Part shown: in pieces, positions 58,946-64,000 of the stretch | Numbering within the stretch: the first letter of the stretch is position 1 | How the letters are laid out: every line of letters begins with the position of its first letter | NCBI GenBank assembly: GCA_918807975.1 | Contig: OU964923.1 | Span: forward strand, 23,727,235 to 23,791,234 | DNA from: Aplidium turbinatum | Lineage: Eukaryota > Chordata > Ascidiacea > Aplousobranchia > Polyclinidae | Direction of reading: 5' to 3' | Length of the DNA stretch: 64,000 bases | The notes under the pieces: generated by a model | The model's input: only the letters and a program-made list of their open reading frames with translations | Databases searched by the model: none | What the model was told of the DNA's origin: nothing | Translations under genes and position numbers: made by a program

Positions 58946-59533
58946 GTAATGTCAAAATATAGACATGTCTTGTCTCATTGTATTTTTAGATGAGGTGTGT
59001 TATGCCTTGAGGTAGTACAGCTTGACTGACGTTGTACCTTGGCTTCGAGTTTTCCTTCATATCAAATTAATGAAGCACACAGTATTTCCGAAGTTACGCT
59101 GGCGTGGTGTTATTGTCAATTTAACCCTTTACTTGTGCGCCACCATTAGATCACTATCAAGATGACCATATGTCACTTCGCGTGAATATATTTGCGTTTA
59201 GCCTTGAGGTTTTGCCAATGCATTGTTGTGTTGCAATATTCTCGAACTATCAATGGTCTGACTTTTATTCATAAAAATGAACTTGATGAGTTGCCACCAA
59301 AAAACAAAGGCCTTCTCTTCCTTGCTGGTTTCACGACATATACGGTACGCGCATACTAAGATAAAGCAGCGCTTCTGTATAAACTGCCATTAACTGGTTA
59401 TTTTTTGCACAGTTATGCGGAAATTGATGCAGACTCTGTAGGACAGAAACTTCCTGTTGTGTTTCGTCATAGAGCTCTATGAAGCATTAACCACTGTTGT
59501 ATATGAGCAAAAGAGCTGTACTATATTAGTCAG

Positions 59534-62500
59534 ATGGCGCAAGCGGACCCAGCAACTGTAGCAAGTATGGAATCTGCCGGTGTTTCCAGCACCGACACCC
59601 GAGCGACTTTTGGATGTAAGTTACTATGTTGTTCTTTATTTTATGCTTTGTTTTTTTAAAGAGTAAGCTATACATTTTCTCAGTTTTGTTTCTAGTTTTG
59701 TGATCACCCTGTAGAAAACTTTGCTTTCGAGAACATAAAGAATCTTTTTTAAACAGTTGATGTGGAGCTTTTAATCCTGGTTGTCTGAAAACCACAGCGA
59801 AGACATTTCTCTGCAAGTGTCATTAACGGAACTACTGCAATTAATTATTCACAGCAGGAGTTTGCGTTTAATGGACACAAAAAGTGATTCAATCTAAAGC
59901 TGACATTTGCAGTCAAAAGTTGCGCTTTGGTTGGCAGTAACAGGAGTTTTTTTTTTAAACTTAAATACGATCATTTTGTTCGTATTTGTGTATTTGCATG
60001 TCCCATTGTAATTTTTTTCTAAAGGTGGTGTGCAATTAAACCGGCCAAAAACATTAAAACAGCGAATGACATCATTGCCAAAGCTCTATCCGATCTTTTT
60101 TCAATCACTGAAGTTTTTTTTGTGTGGTTTGAACTGTCATATTTGCTAACAAGCTCACTCACCAGTTTAAAAACATTTTTAATCGTTTTTGATCGAACTG
60201 TGGACCAGCAACCCACAACTGAAACTTAGTGTCCATCAAGCATTGGATTTTCCTTCCGGGTTGCATTTACGCTGCCATGTTTGTTTAAAGGTGATGGGAT
60301 CTTGTGATACTAACAGAAATCATTTTTAGCGTCAGGTTACTGTCATCCACACCAGCTGTGTGCAGAACATACGGGGTTTATGGTTGCAGTTGCCAATTTT
60401 TTGGAATCTAGCTGGTTTTGCTTTTAAATTCGAATTTGATTATGTTATCGGTGTGCACTTTGCGTAGTGGTACCTTTTCGTGTCATTTTGTTCGAATTGA
60501 CAGTTTGTTCACTTGGTCGCTTTGAAAACTGACTGATTTCCTGACGCAACACAAGAAAGCAGGTATGACTGAAATATCACATGCAAACATGAAGTTGAAA
60601 CGGGTACATTCGTATTAAAGTTGCATAGTATCGCATTTACTTCATGTCTGCTCATTTACACGGTAATTTTATTGATATAGTCTATTCTAACGCTGCATTA
60701 TCCAATATAAAAGACTGTCTTTGCAAGACACCGGTAGCCCACGATCGTTATAATTGTATTTCGATGCGCATTGTCTAAGTGGCGACTGCCCCGCATGTAA
60801 AGCAATTAGTCGGTAATTTTCTGTTTTCATGCAATTCATGAAAGCACCCCATTTTATAGCGACGTTGAGTGGGATTACAAAGTGTAAGCTACTTATTCTT
60901 TTAAGTCTATCAATATATTGATATTTTAGTGCACTACATGACCACTTGGTGTCAATTTATCAAATTTGGTAGGCCTATGGGTGGTGGTATTTCATGGTGT
61001 AAAATAAGTCAAGGAAAACAAGTAATGCAAAGAATGTGCACAAACAATACGTTTGCTAAGTAATTCTGAAAGCTTTAAGTTCAACTACTTTACTTTCTAT
61101 TAATAAAAGTATTATCAAACAAGAATGTTGATTAACTGTTAAACTCATAATGTTAAACTGTTAATCTGTAATTATTAAACTGCTAATCTAGAATACAAAC
61201 CAACAGAGAAATTCTACAAACAATTAAATCAAAAAAATTGAAATATTTTGACTACATGATTCGCAATAATTCTATTCAAAGACAATTACTAGAAGAAAAA
61301 ATTAACGGCAAACGAAATATGGGCGGGCCACCAACCACCTGTTCTTGGTATTTCATGTTTCTCTAGTTTCCCTTTCAAGAAAAATGTATTTCTATAAATT
61401 AAGCTCCTCATAAGAAAGAGGAAGAAGAAGCTTTGATTTGCATACCTTGGATTCGCGTTTCACACTCCGCCACGTTTGAGATTGACAAATAGAAACGCAA
61501 ATGGAAATGTCACAATTTAGAGTTATTGTTTGTAAAATGAATACCGGTAGTCATACTTATCCGTAGCCTTCATGTAGCTTTCATTGCACTCGCGTGGCGT
61601 CTCATCTGACCTGATCAGTGAACCTGATCAAATGCAATCAAGCTGTGTATCTTCTAATTTGCTAAATGCGACGTTTTTTATTTTCCCTTTCGTTTTGTTT
61701 GTTTTCTTCTAAACTCTAAAGGGTATCCTAAGCACAAGTTTCGAAATTACCTTCCATCTTGGTTTACACGAGAAAATTTTCAACGTCTCGCATCGCTCAA
61801 TTGAGCAACTTGGCGGCTGGACTACGAAATTCTGCAGAAAATCCAACCCAGATAGCAAAATCCCTCATTTTTACATTGATTCAGCGGATGCAGACGTTTA
61901 ATCAATGTAAATTTGACGGATTTTGCTGTCTAGGAATTTCACAATCTTTCAAAGATCGATTAAAATTCCCACATCATCAATTTCAATGTTTTCAAAGTGT
62001 AATTGATTATTCACTGGTCAACAGCAACTTTTAAACGGAGATCCAATTAGGTGATTCTTGAAGGGTTTTTGACGCTGATTCCGAAAATGTCCTTATTATT
62101 TTAGCAAATAAAGTTTTTGATATTTAAATTTTTGTTGTTTAAATTTGACCTACAGCGACTTACGCAAGCTTGTTTTTGTTTAAAAAATAAAATAAAATTT
62201 TGTTGACTGTTGTTATTTTGGTTCTTAAAATTAGAAATGACACAACAGAGTATATACAGTATCATTTTTAAGTTGTTTACTGAATTTAACTCTATGTTTG
62301 CAAGAAATTCCGAAAGGTCTTCATTGAATTTTCTTTATACTCCAGGTAGTGCGGTATTTTACTTGCACGTTTAAACAATCCCGATTAACTTCAGTAATAT
62401 GCCTTGTTTTTAAATCTATTACATTTAGGCATTTACCGTTCTTGTTTCAAGAAACAACACAACTGTATTATCACAAAAGATTACAGAAAACGCTTAGAGA

Positions 62501-64000
62501 GTAAGGTCTCCAGACAATGTAATAATGGAATGGCTTGGTCTCTTGGTTGGTCAGTTCTTGGAATGTTTCTCCATTTTAAGCCTAGCCGGTGGTTGTTTTG
62601 TTAGACTGCTACTTGAACTTATAGTGGTGATTTCAAGCAAACGTAGTTTACTTTTATGGCTTTAAAGTCGTGCCTTGCTATTCCACGTTCTTGGCGTGGT
62701 TCTCCTTTCCTTTTGCATTGTGGATTCCGGAAACGTACATGCACATACACTTTCGTGTTCTTCTTTAAGCATGCACGCAACTTGGCGTATTTCTACAACT
62801 TTTGGTCATGCCCATTTGAAAGATGCTGAAAGTTTGGTCTGCGTCGTAAACGGTTTAACAGAGCAGTGGTAGAGTTCTATAAAGTTACTGTATCACTAAA
62901 ACTACGCCATCTGACGGTGCATTCTTTTTGTTTTGATTGTTAGCAGCCGACGCAAAACGATTTTAACTTTCTTTGTTCGGTTTTGCCAGTTAATTTAGTA
63001 ATTAATGGGTTTGTTTGAGGCAAGAATATGCTGCCCCTAAATATTGTTTGTGTAAGGAAGACTTGATATACACAAGGCGTCGTTGCAAGGACGCCAAATT
63101 ATCTTGTTTTTGCACAAGAAGTCATGTTATTCAAATCTGCTTTTGTTGACTTGTTGTGCAAATGCCAGCATTTGATGAATGCGAAATAGCAGTACCATCT
63201 TGCTCACAAAAGCATTTATTACTTCAAAATGAGATGTTGTCAAGCTGCAATGGAGCTCTGCGCTGAAAATGCACAGATGAAAGTTAAAACCAGCATGTCA
63301 TTGTTTAGCTAACATCATGCATATAATCAAGGTTAATTCTATGAATTTTCTGCCGTTTAACTTTTGATATATATATATATTTTGCAATACAATAAAAGGT
63401 TAAGTCTCGTGCCGCAGAAATAGCCAACACAAACTTGTTAGAAATAGGCTTTAATACGTATTAGCTTGTCTGATGAATGGTGCAATTCCTTATGTTTTAA
63501 ATGCAAGAGGTTGTTGCAAGGATGTATTTTTGAAGTTTTGGTTTTCATTCAGCCTACAGGTATCTTTGTTTCATAGTTGTTGCTACACAGGTTGCTCTTC
63601 TACATTTAAAGTCCACACAGGGTAGACTTTGAGAGCTGTCAAAACGCTGCACCATCATGAATGCTTGTTTTATTTACGCAGTTTGAAATAGGGACATTTG
63701 TCTTTCAAAAAGTTGCCAATTCAGAATATGAGTTCACAGACAACAAACAGTTCACACTTCTGCAGCTAGCGTTGAAAATTACTGAATATGAACTTTGAAA
63801 TTTCGTGCAAGAAATGATATGGTGTGAACAATGGGTTCTATCGTTCTCTTACTTTTGTCACTTTATTTTTATTTTCTCTTTATTCACACTAAGGACGATT
63901 AGATGAGTTTTCCTTGATTATTATCAAATTACACAAGCATCTTGAATTTGTTTTCTTGTATCAGGTAACACAATAACTGTGTTGAAACACGCTTGGAATG
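59534..64000 (+). CDS. Probable 5' exons of an unrecognised gene, continuing past the window
   Basis: An ATG at 59534 opens MAQADPATVASMESAGVSST then DTRATFG and meets a consensus donor (GGAT then GTAAGT) after base 59615, in phase 1. About 4.3 kb later, CTTGTATCAG at 63955-63964 is a good acceptor, and 63965 onward reads in phase as (C)NTITVLKHAWN to the window end. The join is inferred, and intermediate exons are possible. The first exon has an Ala-rich start and Ser/Thr-rich sequence with no domain. I do not recognise the family. The alternative is that only the first exon is real, or neither. Confidence 0.4.
61200..61345 (+). mobile_element. LINE C-terminal fragment in the long intron
   Basis: The frame gives NREILQTIKSKKLKYFDYMI, LLEEKINGKRNMGGPPTT, the RTE/CR1-type C-terminal pattern (IKKRKLxYFGHxxR ... 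LLEGKIxGKRxxGRP) with diverged residues. Confidence 0.6.
61847..61934. mobile_element. 88-bp palindromic MITE, complete copy
   Basis: CCCAGATAGCAAAATCCCTC and GACGGATTTTGCTGTCTAGG face each other around GGATGCAGACG; AA flanks both ends. Confidence 0.8.
61935..63964. other. No coding exon recognised
   Basis: Apart from a TATATATATATA run near 63372, no repeat or exon stands out. It would be intron if the gene model at 59534 is right. Confidence 0.4.

Overview
The window is animal nuclear DNA: AT-rich, with spliced genes (GT/AG introns of about 0.3 to 1.4 kb) set in a dense mass of mobile elements. Protein matches are to animal families (SH2B adaptor, SEC13). Gene spacing and repeat style suggest an invertebrate deuterostome, perhaps an ascidian, but the species is a guess.

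Host genes. (1) SH2B-family adaptor, + strand, 12075-19684: nine coding exons with consistent phases giving a 659-residue protein (N-terminal dimerisation region, PH, SH2, conserved C-terminal tail). (2) SEC13, - strand, 38171-39118: an intact 315-residue WD40 protein with no intron in the coding region. (3) A probable gene start at 59534 whose second exon seems to begin at 63965 and run off the window. (4) A weaker hypothetical ORF at 34902-35303.

Layout. 1-2.56 kb: a LINE on the - strand whose middle is missing and replaced by a Penelope-like fragment. 3.65-5.48 kb: broken copy of an unnamed but widespread animal protein family. 6.9-11.2 kb: hAT remnants, a 720-bp hAT-like element with an 8-bp target duplication, and two elements made of short words arrayed in opposite orientation around a telomere-like core. 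12-19.7 kb: SH2B, with repeats in its introns. 19.7-24.8 kb: mostly repeat debris and a SINE with a 12-bp target duplication. 24.8-28.9 kb: a young LTR-element fossil with three LTRs and a hAT element inserted in its second internal region. 29-32 kb: SINE and LINE pieces. 36.1-36.7 kb: TIR element carrying a 199-bp hairpin. 38-39 kb: SEC13. 40-43.4 kb: RTE-like LINE with an intact 1047-codon ORF. 46-48.5 kb: LINE tail, ZBED5-like hAT relic. 49-51 kb: 5'-truncated LINE with intact reverse transcriptase. 51.7-54.8 kb: nested SINEs and a large inverted repeat holding a third word-array element. 55.6-56.4 kb: 436-bp foldback and LINE end. 58-64 kb: small TIR elements and the last gene start.

No operon-like organisation or pathway joins the host genes. 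The most distinctive feature is a group of foldback elements at 8.9, 10.8, 17.9 and 53 kb that share one plan: inverted arrays of a short word, different in each family, flanking degenerate TTAGGG-like runs. Two of them have 8- or 9-bp flanking duplications.
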